In this document: positions 1 through 8,586 of the stretch, in pieces
How the letters are laid out: each line of letters opens with the position of its first letter
How positions within the stretch are numbered: position 1 is the stretch's first letter
NCBI GenBank assembly: GCA_019119685.1
Contig: DWWN01000047.1
Location: 1 to 64,000, forward strand
Direction: 5' to 3'
DNA length: 64,000 nt
Source: Candidatus Faecalibacterium faecigallinarum
Lineage (GTDB): Bacteria > Bacillota > Clostridia > Oscillospirales > Ruminococcaceae
Made by a program: the position numbers and the translations under genes
Notes under the pieces: model-generated
What the model saw: only the letters and a program-made list of their open reading frames with translations
Databases searched by the model: none
What the model was told of the DNA's origin: nothing

Positions 1-33
1 CGTTCCGCATACCCCATCTCTCCGCTCCGTGTG

Positions 34-63
34 TGTACATCCCGCCCCGTTTTGTGCTATGCT
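34..63 (+). promoter_or_regulatory. Sigma-A promoter of the XRE regulator gene
   Basis: TGTACA (34-39) and TATGCT (58-63) are separated by 18 bases, and the -10 is preceded by TGC, an extended -10. The start codon follows about 24 bases later. The -35 matches the consensus at four of six positions. Confidence 0.5.
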
Positions 64-86
64 CAGGCCAGAAAGGAGGTTCCCCC

Positions 87-692
87 ATGGATCAGATCAA
101 GATCGGCCGCTTCGTCGCCGAGACCCGCCGGGCCAATGGCCTCACCCAGCGCCAGCTGGCCGACCAGCTCTCGATCAGCGACAAAACCATTTCAAAGTGG
201 GAGACCGGCAAGGGCCTGCCCGACGTCTCCCTGATGCTGCCCCTGTGCCAGGCTCTTGACATCACCGTCAACGACCTGCTTACCGGCGCGCGGGTGTCTG
301 CATCCGACTATCAGCAGAAAGCGGAGGAAAATATGATGGATCTTATCAAAGAAAATCAGGAGAACAAAAAGCGGTTTGCCCTTTCCATGGTCTGCGCCGC
401 CATCACTGTCATCGCAGTCGTTGCACTGGTGTTCCTGGCGTCGTACCTCGACCTGCCGGTCCCGGCGCGCATCGCCGTGCTGGCGCTGGCCGTGGCGACA
501 GCGGTCGCAGGCATCGGCGCGGCGGCCGTCCTGGAAGCGCAGGCAGGCTATTATGAGTGCCCCGCCTGCCACGAGCTTTTCGTCCCCACCCTCGGCGAAT
601 ACGTCAGGGGCTATCACACCCTGACCAAGCGCCGCCTCACCTGTCCCCACTGCGGCAAGACCGGTATGTGCCGGCACAAAATCGTCCGGTAA
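87..692 (+). CDS. XRE-family regulator with membrane segments and a zinc ribbon
   Basis: This is a 201-residue protein. Residues 1-65 form an HTH_3 DNA-binding domain with the typical SDKTISKWETGKGLPD helix-turn-helix. Two hydrophobic segments follow near residues 105-125 and 130-150. The C-terminus has two CxxC pairs (CPAC and CPHC) about 30 residues apart, which should bind zinc. The start is the ATG at 87 because AGAAAGGAGG lies 7 bases upstream. A DNA-binding domain tethered to the membrane with a zinc ribbon suggests an envelope or redox sensor, but the signal and targets cannot be read from sequence. It is a single-gene unit ending at a shared terminator. Confidence 0.85.
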   Translation: MDQIKIGRFVAETRRANGLTQRQLADQLSISDKTISKWETGKGLPDVSLMLPLCQALDITVNDLLTGARVSASDYQQKAEENMMDLIKENQENKKRFALSMVCAAITVIAVVALVFLASYLDLPVPARIAVLALAVATAVAGIGAAAVLEAQAGYYECPACHELFVPTLGEYVRGYHTLTKRRLTCPHCGKTGMCRHKIVR

Positions 693-699
693 CGGCAAA

Positions 700-736
700 T
701 AAAAAAGCGGCGTAGTCGAAAGACTACGCCGTTTTT
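700..736. terminator. Bidirectional terminator between the XRE gene and pnuC
   Basis: A perfect 10-bp stem (708-717 with 722-731) encloses a GAAA tetraloop. It has an A-tract on the left and a T-tract on the right, so it can end transcription of both converging genes. Confidence 0.9.
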
Positions 737-751
737 CGTTTGAGATGCGGT

Positions 752-1462
752 TTAGTATGCTTTCGCCTGGCGGAGCTTCATTTTCTGCCAGTTGATATAG
801 CCGTAAAGGTCGTTTACAAAAAAGGCCGCAAAGCAGACCACCACCGAAATGTAGCGGATGTCATAGGCGCTTGCCAGCGTCCAGAGGACGATGAGGACGA
901 TGTCGTTCGCCGCATAGGCCAGTGCGAAATAAGGGCTTCTTCTAAAGGTGAGGTAGACGGCCAGGAAACTGGTGGTCACCGAGATCGTGCTGGGCACGAT
1001 GTTGGCCGTGTGGAAGTAGGTCAGGATGAAATAGAACACCGCCGTCACCGCCGCTGCGCCCACGCACATCCAGGCGGTTTCTTTCCGGCTGATCGCGTTC
1101 ACCTTTACCTCGGCCTTATTGCCGTTGTAGGGGTTGCGCATCCAGGAGATCAGCGCAAAGACCGCCATCGGCATGGTCATGCCGAGGTAGGTGATCATCT
1201 CGCCGTAATAGGCGAAGGTGTAGGAGATGCCCCCGTACATCAGGCTGAACACCACCGCCAGCAGCTGCCCGAAGGGGTTGCCCTTGGCGTTGAAGATCAG
1301 GGACGTGACCCCGATCAGGGAAGCGCAGAGGGTCATGTAGCTCTCCCGGTCAAAAATACAGAACGAAACGATAATAAACCCCACCGATGACCCCCAGAGC
1401 AGTTTTTCGTTTCTGGAAAAATAGCCGGCAAACCGGCGGAGCGCATCTTTTTGTGCCGTCAT
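752..1462 (-). CDS. pnuC: PnuC-family vitamin/nicotinamide riboside transporter
   Basis: This is a 236-residue integral membrane protein with about seven hydrophobic segments and the PnuC pattern of conserved Trp, Asn and Gly in the membrane (for example NAKGNPFGQ and WMRNPYNGN). PnuC proteins facilitate uptake of nicotinamide riboside; relatives carry thiamine (PnuT) or riboflavin (PnuX). The start is the ATG at 1462 because GAGGAGG is 5 bases upstream. The gene has its own strong promoter and a roughly 115-base leader with competing hairpins, so expression is probably controlled by attenuation or a riboswitch. The exact vitamin is not decided by sequence alone. Confidence 0.85.
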   Translation of the reverse strand: MTAQKDALRRFAGYFSRNEKLLWGSSVGFIIVSFCIFDRESYMTLCASLIGVTSLIFNAKGNPFGQLLAVVFSLMYGGISYTFAYYGEMITYLGMTMPMAVFALISWMRNPYNGNKAEVKVNAISRKETAWMCVGAAAVTAVFYFILTYFHTANIVPSTISVTTSFLAVYLTFRRSPYFALAYAANDIVLIVLWTLASAYDIRYISVVVCFAAFFVNDLYGYINWQKMKLRQAKAY

Positions 1463-1582
1463 AGCAGCCTCCTCTTTTCTCAAATCTCAAAAAAGAAGCA
1501 TTTGCGTGCGCATCTTCTAAGACCTAACGATGCGCAAACAAATGCTTCCCGCATTCACTGCCCGGTGGCAGTTTTCCATATG
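1463..1582 (-). promoter_or_regulatory. pnuC leader with competing terminator and antiterminator hairpins
   Basis: On the minus strand the leader contains, in order, a small hairpin (1571-1558), a 5-bp hairpin (1555-1551 with 1545-1541), and a long hairpin whose outer arms are 1548-1539 with 1504-1495 and inner arms 1535-1529 with 1514-1508. Six T residues follow at 1494-1489. The 5-bp hairpin and the long terminator stem share bases 1541-1545, so they exclude each other. This is the layout of a transcription attenuator or riboswitch. No TPP, FMN or other known aptamer core was recognised. Confidence 0.6.
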
Positions 1583-1587
1583 GCGGT

Positions 1588-1616
1588 AGTATAGCACACT
1601 TTCCCCGCCTTGGCAA
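1588..1616 (-). promoter_or_regulatory. Sigma-A promoter of pnuC
   Basis: On the minus strand TTGCCA (1616-1611), a 17-base spacer and TATACT (1593-1588). The -10 is preceded by TGC. Confidence 0.8.
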
Positions 1617-1634
1617 CTGCTTTTTTGTGCGGAT

Positions 1635-4403
1635 TTATCCCAGCACTTCCACGGTGTCGAACAGGTCCTTTGCCCGCTCGATGGCCTCCCGGCTGCCGAA
1701 GGTGCAGCGCACGCCCCGGGCGATCTTGTCCGCCAGGGCGGCGGCCTCCGCGTTCAGCCAGGGGCCGGTCACGCCGCAGAGGGCGGCCCGGTCGGCGGCG
1801 GCCATCTCGGCAGTCACGCCGCAGAAGTACCGGCGGTCGGCCTCCAGCGCCTGCTGGCGGGGTTTGCGGGGCGGGTCCACCTGGGCCACCGTCCCCACGA
1901 TGCACTCGCTCAGGGCCTCGGGGGTAAAGTCGATTCCGGCCACGGCGGCGGGGCCTTCGGCGTAGCGCCGGTAGGTGCCGGCGGCGTGGGGGTCGCGGTA
2001 GGTGTAGAACAGCTCGTAGGCCGGGCGGTTGAGCATCCCCGCGCCGTAGGCGCCGCCCTTCTCCCGCAGGGTTTGCCAGAGGTACTCATAGCTCATCACC
2101 TGGGCCAGCACCTTGCGGGCGGCGCTGGGGTCCCCGTTGGGCCAGACCAGCACGTCGTAATTGACGCCGCCCTGGATGATGAAGGCCTCGTGCCGGGGCT
2201 GGGGCAGCGGCTCGCAGTAGCTCCGGGCGGGGGCGCGGCCCTCCGCCGCAAAGACGCTGCCGGGCAGCAGCCGGCGCAGGCGCTCCCGGGCCGCTTCGCT
2301 GCCGTGGCAGCAGACGGTCAGGGCACACCGGCGCAGCACCTTTTCCCGCACTGCTTCCAGCTTGGCCCCAAGGCCCGCCCAGTCCTTTGCTTCCAGCAGG
2401 CGGCAGATCAGCCGGTACATGGACACGCCGCCGGTCCGCTCGGTCAGGGCCATCTGGGCCGAGAAGCACCGGCTGGCCCGCAGGATGGCGTGGTTGTGGC
2501 CGTTGGCGATAAAGTCCTGCTCATAGTTCAGTTTCAGCTGGTCCAGCGTCTGCGCAAAAGCCGCCTCGGCCTGGGAGCCCGACAGTTTCGTCTCATACAG
2601 CAGCTCGCCCAGCAGCTCCACGGCTTTGTCCAGGTTGCGTTCCAGCAGGCTGGCGCGGGCGGTCAGCTTGGCGATGCAGGGCGCGCCCGCCTGCCGGCCG
2701 GTCCAGATATTGGTGGTGACGGTGCTCTCCCCCAGCCAGGTGTTCCGCAGGGTGTTCAGCTCGATGGCGGTGTGCCGGCCGGTGTCCAGTTCTTCCAGCA
2801 CCGCGGGCAGGATGGCCGCATAGTCCATCTCCTCGGGGCTCAGCGCGCCCAGGTCATAGTAGAACTGCAGGTACAAGCTGCCCGCCGAAGGCCGGCCCAC
2901 CAGGGTCAGCCCGGCCAGCTCCTCGGTCTCTGCCTCGGGGAAGCGGGGCGGCTGGCCCAGGTCGGCCACCGTCAGGGGGTGGTCCAGTTTGAGCTTGCCC
3001 TCCTGCCGGGCGCTGGGGGCGTCCGCCGGGCGGGGCTTTTCGGGCACCAGGGTCACTTCCACCGGCGCCGGGCCGAACAGTTCGGCCAGCAGCTCATCGT
3101 ACCAGCCAGTGCCCAGCTTGCCGCGCAGGAACTCGAACACCGGTTCGGCCCGCAGGTCGGCCATGGGGTCGCCGGTGTGCAGCCAGCCGGTGGCCGCCTC
3201 GATGGCGGCCAGCACCCCGTCGGGCAGGCTGCCCGGCCGCTCCGTCACCTGGAATTCGAAGCTGTTGATGGAGGCGGTCAGCAGCTCGGCGGGGATGCCC
3301 GCGGCAAGCACCTGTTCCACCCCGGCCTTGACCGCCGGCGCAAAGCGGGCGGTCCGCTCCCGGTCGGTGCCCTTCAGCACCAGCTCGATCACCGGCTGCT
3401 GGACCGAGCCGTCAAAGCTCACGTCGATGTCGGCCCCCAGGTCCTGCTCCAGCAGGTACTTTTTCAGGGGGGACTGGTTGGTGCCCAGCAGCGCGTCCAG
3501 CAGGATGTTGACGGCGGTCTGCTTTTCGATCTCCTCAAAGCGGCCGGTGTACCATCCCAGCGCGCACTGCACCGGGATGCTCTCGGGGGTCTCGGTCTCA
3601 TAAACGACCGTCTTTTTCATCCCGGCCTGCGGGTACTGCAGGGGGGTGCGGGGCCGGGGCGCGCCCTTGGGCATCCGGCTCAGATACTGCTCGTCCAGAA
3701 AGGCCAGCTTTTCGGCCATGTCCATCTTGCCGTACAGGGTGATGCAGCAGTTGTCGGGCCGGTAGTGGCGGCGGTAGATCTTCACATACTGCTCGTAGCT
3801 CAGTCCGGGGATGGAGGCCGGGTCGCCCCCGGACACAAAGCCGTAGCCGTTGTCCGGGAAAAGGGCCGCGTCCATCGCGGCGTCCAGCCGGGCCTCGGGG
3901 GCGGCCAGCGCCCCCTGCATCTCGTTGTACACCACGCCGCTGAAATGGCCATCCGCCTCCCGGTGCCAGCCCTCCTGCTCAAAAACGCTGCGCTCGGTCA
4001 CGGCCAGCGGGCAGAACACCGCGTTCAGGTAGACGTCCATCAAATTGCGGAAGTCCGCCTCGTTGGGGGTGGCGAAGGGGTACACCGTCTTGTCCGGGAA
4101 GGTCATGGCGTTGAGGAAGGACGCCATGCTGCTCTTGACCAGCTGCATAAAGGGCGAGGTCACGGGGTACTTTTCCGACCCCGCCAGCACCGAGTGCTCC
4201 AAAATATGGAACACGCCCGTGTCGTCGCAGGGGAACGTCCCGAACCCGATGCCGAACGCCTTGTTCTCGTCCTCATTTTCCACCAGCAGGATGGTGGCCC
4301 CGCTCACGTCGTGGGTCAGGGTGGTGGCCGTCCCGTGGAACAGGGGGCTTTCCTCCCGCCGGACGACGGTATAGCCGGGGTAATTTCGTACTTGTTCGCT
4401 CAT
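1635..4403 (-). CDS. M16C insulinase-family zinc peptidase, PreP-like
   Basis: This is a 922-residue peptidase close in length to bacterial relatives of presequence protease PreP. The inverted zinc motif HILEH sits at residues 66-70 (His66, Glu69, His70), followed by the conserved stretch ending in SFLNAMTFPDKTVYPF. The family degrades short unstructured peptides inside a closed two-half chamber; here the four M16 repeats are all encoded in one chain. There is no signal peptide, so it should be cytosolic. The start is the ATG at 4403, preceded by AAGGAG. It is transcribed away from the LacI gene and appears monocistronic. A very long open frame on the opposite strand is a GC-driven shadow. 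Confidence 0.9.
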   Translation of the reverse strand: MSEQVRNYPGYTVVRREESPLFHGTATTLTHDVSGATILLVENEDENKAFGIGFGTFPCDDTGVFHILEHSVLAGSEKYPVTSPFMQLVKSSMASFLNAMTFPDKTVYPFATPNEADFRNLMDVYLNAVFCPLAVTERSVFEQEGWHREADGHFSGVVYNEMQGALAAPEARLDAAMDAALFPDNGYGFVSGGDPASIPGLSYEQYVKIYRRHYRPDNCCITLYGKMDMAEKLAFLDEQYLSRMPKGAPRPRTPLQYPQAGMKKTVVYETETPESIPVQCALGWYTGRFEEIEKQTAVNILLDALLGTNQSPLKKYLLEQDLGADIDVSFDGSVQQPVIELVLKGTDRERTARFAPAVKAGVEQVLAAGIPAELLTASINSFEFQVTERPGSLPDGVLAAIEAATGWLHTGDPMADLRAEPVFEFLRGKLGTGWYDELLAELFGPAPVEVTLVPEKPRPADAPSARQEGKLKLDHPLTVADLGQPPRFPEAETEELAGLTLVGRPSAGSLYLQFYYDLGALSPEEMDYAAILPAVLEELDTGRHTAIELNTLRNTWLGESTVTTNIWTGRQAGAPCIAKLTARASLLERNLDKAVELLGELLYETKLSGSQAEAAFAQTLDQLKLNYEQDFIANGHNHAILRASRCFSAQMALTERTGGVSMYRLICRLLEAKDWAGLGAKLEAVREKVLRRCALTVCCHGSEAARERLRRLLPGSVFAAEGRAPARSYCEPLPQPRHEAFIIQGGVNYDVLVWPNGDPSAARKVLAQVMSYEYLWQTLREKGGAYGAGMLNRPAYELFYTYRDPHAAGTYRRYAEGPAAVAGIDFTPEALSECIVGTVAQVDPPRKPRQQALEADRRYFCGVTAEMAAADRAALCGVTGPWLNAEAAALADKIARGVRCTFGSREAIERAKDLFDTVEVLG

Positions 4404-4497
4404 GTTGTCGGTTCTCCTTGTGGGTTTTGTCGCATTTGCTTTTATTGTATCATGCCCCGGCCCTGAAAGCAATCCGCTGCGCGCGCCCATCTTTTTC

Positions 4498-4526
4498 TTG
4501 CAAAACCTTCTGCCCTGCGCTATACT
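4498..4526 (+). promoter_or_regulatory. Sigma-A promoter of the LacI-family gene
   Basis: TTGCAA (4498-4503), a 17-base spacer, then TATACT (4521-4526), about 46 bases before the start codon. Confidence 0.8.
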
Positions 4527-4572
4527 TTGGTTAAAATCGTTCTCACCCACAGCCCGGAGGGAGGGCCAGCCT

Positions 4573-5589
4573 ATGAACATCACCGAGTTTGCCGCCTACG
4601 CGGGCGTCTCCAAGGCGGCGGTCAGCCGCTACTTCAACGGCGGCTACCTCAGCGTGGAAAAGCGGGAGCGCATCGCCGCGGCGGTGGAAGCCACCGGCTA
4701 CCACCCCAGCATCCAGGCCCAGATGCTGCGCACCCGGCGGGCCCGCCAGGTGCTGGTGATCCTGCCCAAGCTGTCCAGCGAGAGCTGCGCGCGGATGGTG
4801 GAGGGCATCTCGGATGTGCTGGACCAGAACGGCTACCACCTGCTCCTGGTCAACACCGCCAACGACAGCGCCAAGGAGATCGCCGCCCTGCACCTGCTGC
4901 AGCAGAACACGGTGGACGGCGTCATCCTCATGGCCACCATCTTCACCCCCGAGCACCGCACCGTCCTGGCCAGCCTGCGGCTGCCGGTCATCATCCTGGG
5001 CCAGCAGTACCCGGGGTTCTGCTCGGTCTCCCACGATGACCGCGGGGCAGCCCGGGCCGCCACCGCCCACATGCTGGCCAAAGGCCGGCGCAGCCCCGGC
5101 TTTCTGGGCGTGACCATGATGGACCGTGCCGCCGGGCTGGACCGCCGCCGCGGCTTTGAGGACGCTTTGCGGGAGGCCGGCATCCCCCTGCGCCCCGGCC
5201 GGGCCTGCGTCGCTGCTTTCAACATGGAGTCGGGCTATGAGCAGGCCCGGACCCTCCTCTCGCGGGAGCCCGGCCTGGACTGCCTGTTCTGCGCCACCGA
5301 CACCATCGCCATTGGCGCGCTGCAATACTGCCGCAGCCAGGGCATCCGGGTGCCCGACGACCTCATGCTGGCGGCAGTGGGGGACAGCCTGGCCGGCCGG
5401 GTGGCCTACGTCCCCCTGACCAGCGTCCAGCTCCACTACCGCACCGCCGGCCGCCTGGCCGCCTGGATGCTGCTGGATCACCTTGCCCACCCTCACGCCG
5501 CCCCCGACAGCCGGGTGCTGGACTTCGTCCTGCGGCCCCGCGCCTCCACCGGCGACAGCGGCGAGGACAAAGGCTTCTGCACCGACTGA
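4573..5589 (+). CDS. LacI-family transcriptional regulator of a sugar-use cluster
   Basis: This is a 338-residue protein with an N-terminal LacI helix-turn-helix (residues 1-22, EFAAYAGVSKAAVSRYFNGG), a hinge region near residues 45-60, and a periplasmic-binding-protein-like sugar-sensing domain. The ATG at 4573 is chosen because GGAGG lies just upstream and the LacI domain begins directly there. The next genes encode a fructokinase and a sugar symporter, so the likely inducer is a fructose-containing sugar or its phosphate (inference). A candidate operator lies at 6810-6820 in the promoter of the symporter. Confidence 0.88.
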   Translation: MNITEFAAYAGVSKAAVSRYFNGGYLSVEKRERIAAAVEATGYHPSIQAQMLRTRRARQVLVILPKLSSESCARMVEGISDVLDQNGYHLLLVNTANDSAKEIAALHLLQQNTVDGVILMATIFTPEHRTVLASLRLPVIILGQQYPGFCSVSHDDRGAARAATAHMLAKGRRSPGFLGVTMMDRAAGLDRRRGFEDALREAGIPLRPGRACVAAFNMESGYEQARTLLSREPGLDCLFCATDTIAIGALQYCRSQGIRVPDDLMLAAVGDSLAGRVAYVPLTSVQLHYRTAGRLAAWMLLDHLAHPHAAPDSRVLDFVLRPRASTGDSGEDKGFCTD

Positions 5590-5657
5590 ACCCCAACAGC
5601 TCTGCCGCCCGCCGCGGCATCATAATAAAAAGGTATGTATGATAAGGAGGAACCACT

Positions 5658-6623
5658 ATGTCCGCAAACACTCTGTATTCCATCGGCGAGGCCCTGATCG
5701 ACATGATCCCCTCCAAGAGCGGCTGTGACTTTGCCGAAGTGCCGGCCTTCAGCCCCCGCGTGGGCGGCGCGCCCGCCAACGTCTGCGGCGCGTTCACCGC
5801 GCTGGGGGGCCGCTCCGCCCTGCTGACCCAGCTGGGCGACGATCCCTTCGGCCACAAGATCGCCGCCGAGCTCGCGTCCCACGGCATCGACGTCAGCCGC
5901 GTCCCCTTCACTACCAAAGCCAACACTGCGTTGGCCTTCGTCTCGCTGGGCGCCGACGGCAACCGGACCTTCAGTTTCTACCGCAACCCCTCCGCCGACC
6001 TGCTCTACAGCGCCAGCCAGATCGACCCCGCCTGGTTCCAGGACGCCTTTGCCCTCCACTTCTGCAGCGTCTCGCTGGTGGACAGCCCCATGAAGGCCGC
6101 CCACGACGCCGCCATTGCAGCCGCCGCAAAGGCCGGGGCCATCATCAGCTTTGACCCCAACCTCCGCTTCCCCCTCTGGCCCGACCACGACGCCCTCAAG
6201 CGCACCGTCCTGGACTACCTGCCCAAGGCGTCGGTGCTCAAAGTCTCGGACGAGGAGCTGGCCTTCCTCACCGGCTCCGAAAACATCGAGACGGCCCTGC
6301 CCCAGCTCTTTACCGGTGACGTCCAGCTGATTCTCTACACCTGTGGGGGCGGCGGCGCCTACGCCTTTACCCGCACCGCCCGCGCCTTTGCCGGCAGCCA
6401 GAAAGTTCAGGCCGTGGACACCACCGGCGCCGGCGACGGCTTCATCGGCTCGTTCCTGTGGCAGCTTGCCCGGGACGGCGTCACCCGCGCGGGCCTTGCC
6501 GCCCTCGAGCCGCTGCAGATGGAGCGGTATCTGGACTTTTCCAACCGTTTCTGCGGCCTGAGCGTCCAGCGCTACGGCGCCATCGACAGCTACCCCTCCC
6601 TTGCCGAACTTGAAAACGCGTAA
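5658..6623 (+). CDS. PfkB-family sugar kinase, probable fructokinase
   Basis: This is a 321-residue PfkB/ribokinase-fold kinase. It has the N-terminal substrate-site glycines (VGGAPANV) and the C-terminal signature DTTGAGDGF, in which Asp260 is the catalytic base. Fructokinases phosphorylate free fructose to fructose-6-phosphate in the cytosol; other PfkB sugars cannot be excluded. GGAGG lies 7 bases before the ATG. It follows the LacI gene by 68 bases and ends at a good terminator, so the two are probably co-transcribed. No sucrose hydrolase gene is nearby, which would be expected in a complete sucrose operon. Confidence 0.85.
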   Translation: MSANTLYSIGEALIDMIPSKSGCDFAEVPAFSPRVGGAPANVCGAFTALGGRSALLTQLGDDPFGHKIAAELASHGIDVSRVPFTTKANTALAFVSLGADGNRTFSFYRNPSADLLYSASQIDPAWFQDAFALHFCSVSLVDSPMKAAHDAAIAAAAKAGAIISFDPNLRFPLWPDHDALKRTVLDYLPKASVLKVSDEELAFLTGSENIETALPQLFTGDVQLILYTCGGGGAYAFTRTARAFAGSQKVQAVDTTGAGDGFIGSFLWQLARDGVTRAGLAALEPLQMERYLDFSNRFCGLSVQRYGAIDSYPSLAELENA

Positions 6624-6642
6624 ACCACACAAAACCCTGCGT

Positions 6643-6669
6643 GCCGCTCCATAAAAGGAGCGGCTTTTT
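6643..6669 (+). terminator. Terminator after the fructokinase gene
   Basis: An 8-bp GC-rich stem (6643-6650 with 6657-6664) is followed by five T residues. Confidence 0.88.
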
Positions 6670-6941
6670 CATTTTGCCGGGAGCGTTTTGGGCATACTGC
6701 ACAAAATTGTGCATTCATTTTCGTTGCCTCTATTGGCCGTCACCATAAAAATGTAGGGATACAACACAAAATATTTCTAATTTTTGAACGCCGGATGTGA
6801 TATACTACATTACACGGTAACCAGTATTCCGCAACTTTGTACAGTTGGGATTGTGCAAAGCGTACCCACCCGGGCCTGTCCCTCCCAGAGGGCAGGCGGT
6901 CCTTCACGGACAGGCCCACAAGCCAAAAAGGAGAATCATAT
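6670..6941 (+). promoter_or_regulatory. Promoter and structured leader of the GPH symporter gene
   Basis: This 270-base gap holds an extended -10 promoter (TG-A-TATACT, -10 at 6801-6806) with no good -35, which suggests activator need or weak basal strength. An 11-base palindrome TTACACGGTAA lies at 6810-6820, where a LacI-family repressor could block initiation. Further down, a 10-bp inverted repeat (6872-6881 with 6908-6917) encloses a second possible hairpin. Nothing coding was seen. Confidence 0.55.
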
Positions 6942-8336
6942 ATGGCAAACACCGGAACAGCCGTGCGTCCCTTCGGCATAAGGGATAAACTCGGCTACAT
7001 GTTCGGTGACTTCGGCAACGATTTCACCTTCATGCTTTCTTCCAGCTTCATGATGGTGTTCTACACCGACATCATGGGCGTGCCTTCCGCAATCGTCGGC
7101 CTGCTGATGATGGTGGCCCGCTTTGTGGACGCCTTCACCGACGTGGCCATGGGCCAGATCGTGGACCGCGCCAAGCCCACCAAGGACGGCCGGTTCCGCC
7201 CCTGGATCAAGCGGATGTGCGGCCCTGTGGCCATCGCCTCCTTCCTGATCTATCAGTCCGAGTTCGCCGGCATGCCCATGGCCTTCAAGGTCGTGTGGAT
7301 GTTCGTCACCTACCTGCTGTGGGGCTCCGTGTTCTACACCTCCATCAACATCCCCTACGGCTCGATGGCTTCCGCCATTTCCCCCGAGGCCAATGACCGC
7401 ACCCAGCTGTCCACCTTCCGCAGCATCGGCGCCACCCTGGCTAACATGGTCATCGGCACCGCCACCCCGCTCCTGGCTTATGAGACCGTCAACGGCGTTC
7501 CTCAGCTCAGCGGCAGCCGCATGATTATGATGGCCGGCCTGTTCAGCGTCTGCGCCATTATCTGCTACATCCTCTGCTTCAGCCTGACCGCCGAGCGCGT
7601 TGAGATTCCCGCCAAGACCGAGAAGTTCGAGCCCGTGGTCCTGCTCAAGCGCATTTTCACCAGCCGTTCCCTGCTGGGCATCATTCTGGCGGCTTTGTGC
7701 CTGCTGCTGACCATGCTCACCATGACCGGCATGAACCCCTACATCTTCCCCTACTACTTCAAGAACACCGCCGCCCAGTCCGCTGTGGCCATGTGCTCTT
7801 CCATCGCTTCTCTGGTCGTCGTGGCCCCGCTGGCCACCATGCTGGCCTCCAAGATCGGCAAGAAGGAGACCGCCATTGCCGGTTCCCTGTTCGGCGCCAT
7901 CGTCTACCTGATCTGCTACGTCCTCCATCCTGAAAACGGCTGGGTCTACCTCGGCTTCTACACCGTCGCTTACGCCGGCCTGGGCCTGTTCAACACCATC
8001 GTCTGGGCTATGATCACCGACGTCATCGACGACAGCGAAGTCAAGAACGGCGTCCGCGAGGACGGTACCATCTACTCCGTCTACTCCTTCGCCCGCAAAC
8101 TCGGCCAGGCCTTCTCGGCCGGCCTGGTGGGCGCACTGCTGGGCATGATCGGCTACTCCGCCGCCACCCAGCAGGACCCCGCCGTTCTGAGCGGCATCTA
8201 CAACATTGCCTGCCTGGCCCCCATCATCGGCTTCACCGTCATCGCTCTGGTCCTGTGGTTCGTCTACCCCCTGAGCAAAAAGGTTGTGGACGGCAACGTC
8301 GCCACCCTGAAGGCACGCCGCACTGGCCGCAAATAA
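6942..8336 (+). CDS. GPH-family sugar:cation symporter (MFS superfamily)
   Basis: This is a 464-residue membrane protein with about twelve transmembrane segments. The N-terminus (DKLGYMFGDFGNDF, then the loop with ARFVDAFTDVAMGQIVDR) is the signature of the glycoside-pentoside-hexuronide symporters such as MelB and LacS. These import sugars with H+ or Na+. No C-terminal EIIA domain is present. The ATG at 6942 has AAGGAG 8 bases upstream. The position beside the LacI regulator and fructokinase suggests a shared substrate. The gene has its own promoter and terminator. Confidence 0.88.
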   Translation: MANTGTAVRPFGIRDKLGYMFGDFGNDFTFMLSSSFMMVFYTDIMGVPSAIVGLLMMVARFVDAFTDVAMGQIVDRAKPTKDGRFRPWIKRMCGPVAIASFLIYQSEFAGMPMAFKVVWMFVTYLLWGSVFYTSINIPYGSMASAISPEANDRTQLSTFRSIGATLANMVIGTATPLLAYETVNGVPQLSGSRMIMMAGLFSVCAIICYILCFSLTAERVEIPAKTEKFEPVVLLKRIFTSRSLLGIILAALCLLLTMLTMTGMNPYIFPYYFKNTAAQSAVAMCSSIASLVVVAPLATMLASKIGKKETAIAGSLFGAIVYLICYVLHPENGWVYLGFYTVAYAGLGLFNTIVWAMITDVIDDSEVKNGVREDGTIYSVYSFARKLGQAFSAGLVGALLGMIGYSAATQQDPAVLSGIYNIACLAPIIGFTVIALVLWFVYPLSKKVVDGNVATLKARRTGRK

Positions 8337-8398
8337 GCGATAACCAAGCTATTTCCAATCTCCAAGGGGATTATGCTCTAACCTCCTAGCCACACATA

Positions 8399-8447
8399 AG
8401 CAGGAAAGCTCTCCGATTTGACCGCCGGAGGGCTTTTCTGCTTTTTG
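8399..8447 (+). terminator. Terminator after the symporter gene
   Basis: A long imperfect stem of about 17 bp including G-U pairs (8399-8415 with 8426-8442) ends in a T-run at 8442-8446. Confidence 0.85.
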
Positions 8448-8522
8448 CCGGCCGGACGGGGCTTTGGATGGGACCGCATTTTGTCCCTTTTTGAACGCAC
8501 CCGAAACTTTTTGTGAAAACCC

Positions 8523-8551
8523 TTGCCAATTTTTTCCCGGGCCGCTATACT
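8523..8551 (+). promoter_or_regulatory. Sigma-A promoter of the glycerophosphodiesterase gene
   Basis: TTGCCA (8523-8528), a 17-base spacer, then TATACT (8546-8551). Confidence 0.8.
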
Positions 8552-8586
8552 GGTAAGCCGAACGTCAAACAACAGGAGAACTTACT

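Noticed and set aside
1463..1582. A TPP or FMN riboswitch before pnuC
   Set aside because: The conserved CUGAGA/ACCUGAU (TPP) and AGGGGUGAAAUUCC-type (FMN) blocks are absent; only a generic switch-like layout is claimed.
1986..4466. An open frame of about 826 codons on the plus strand opposite the M16 peptidase gene
   Set aside because: It is a GC-driven antisense shadow: no ribosome site, no recognisable domain, and the minus strand encodes a complete peptidase.
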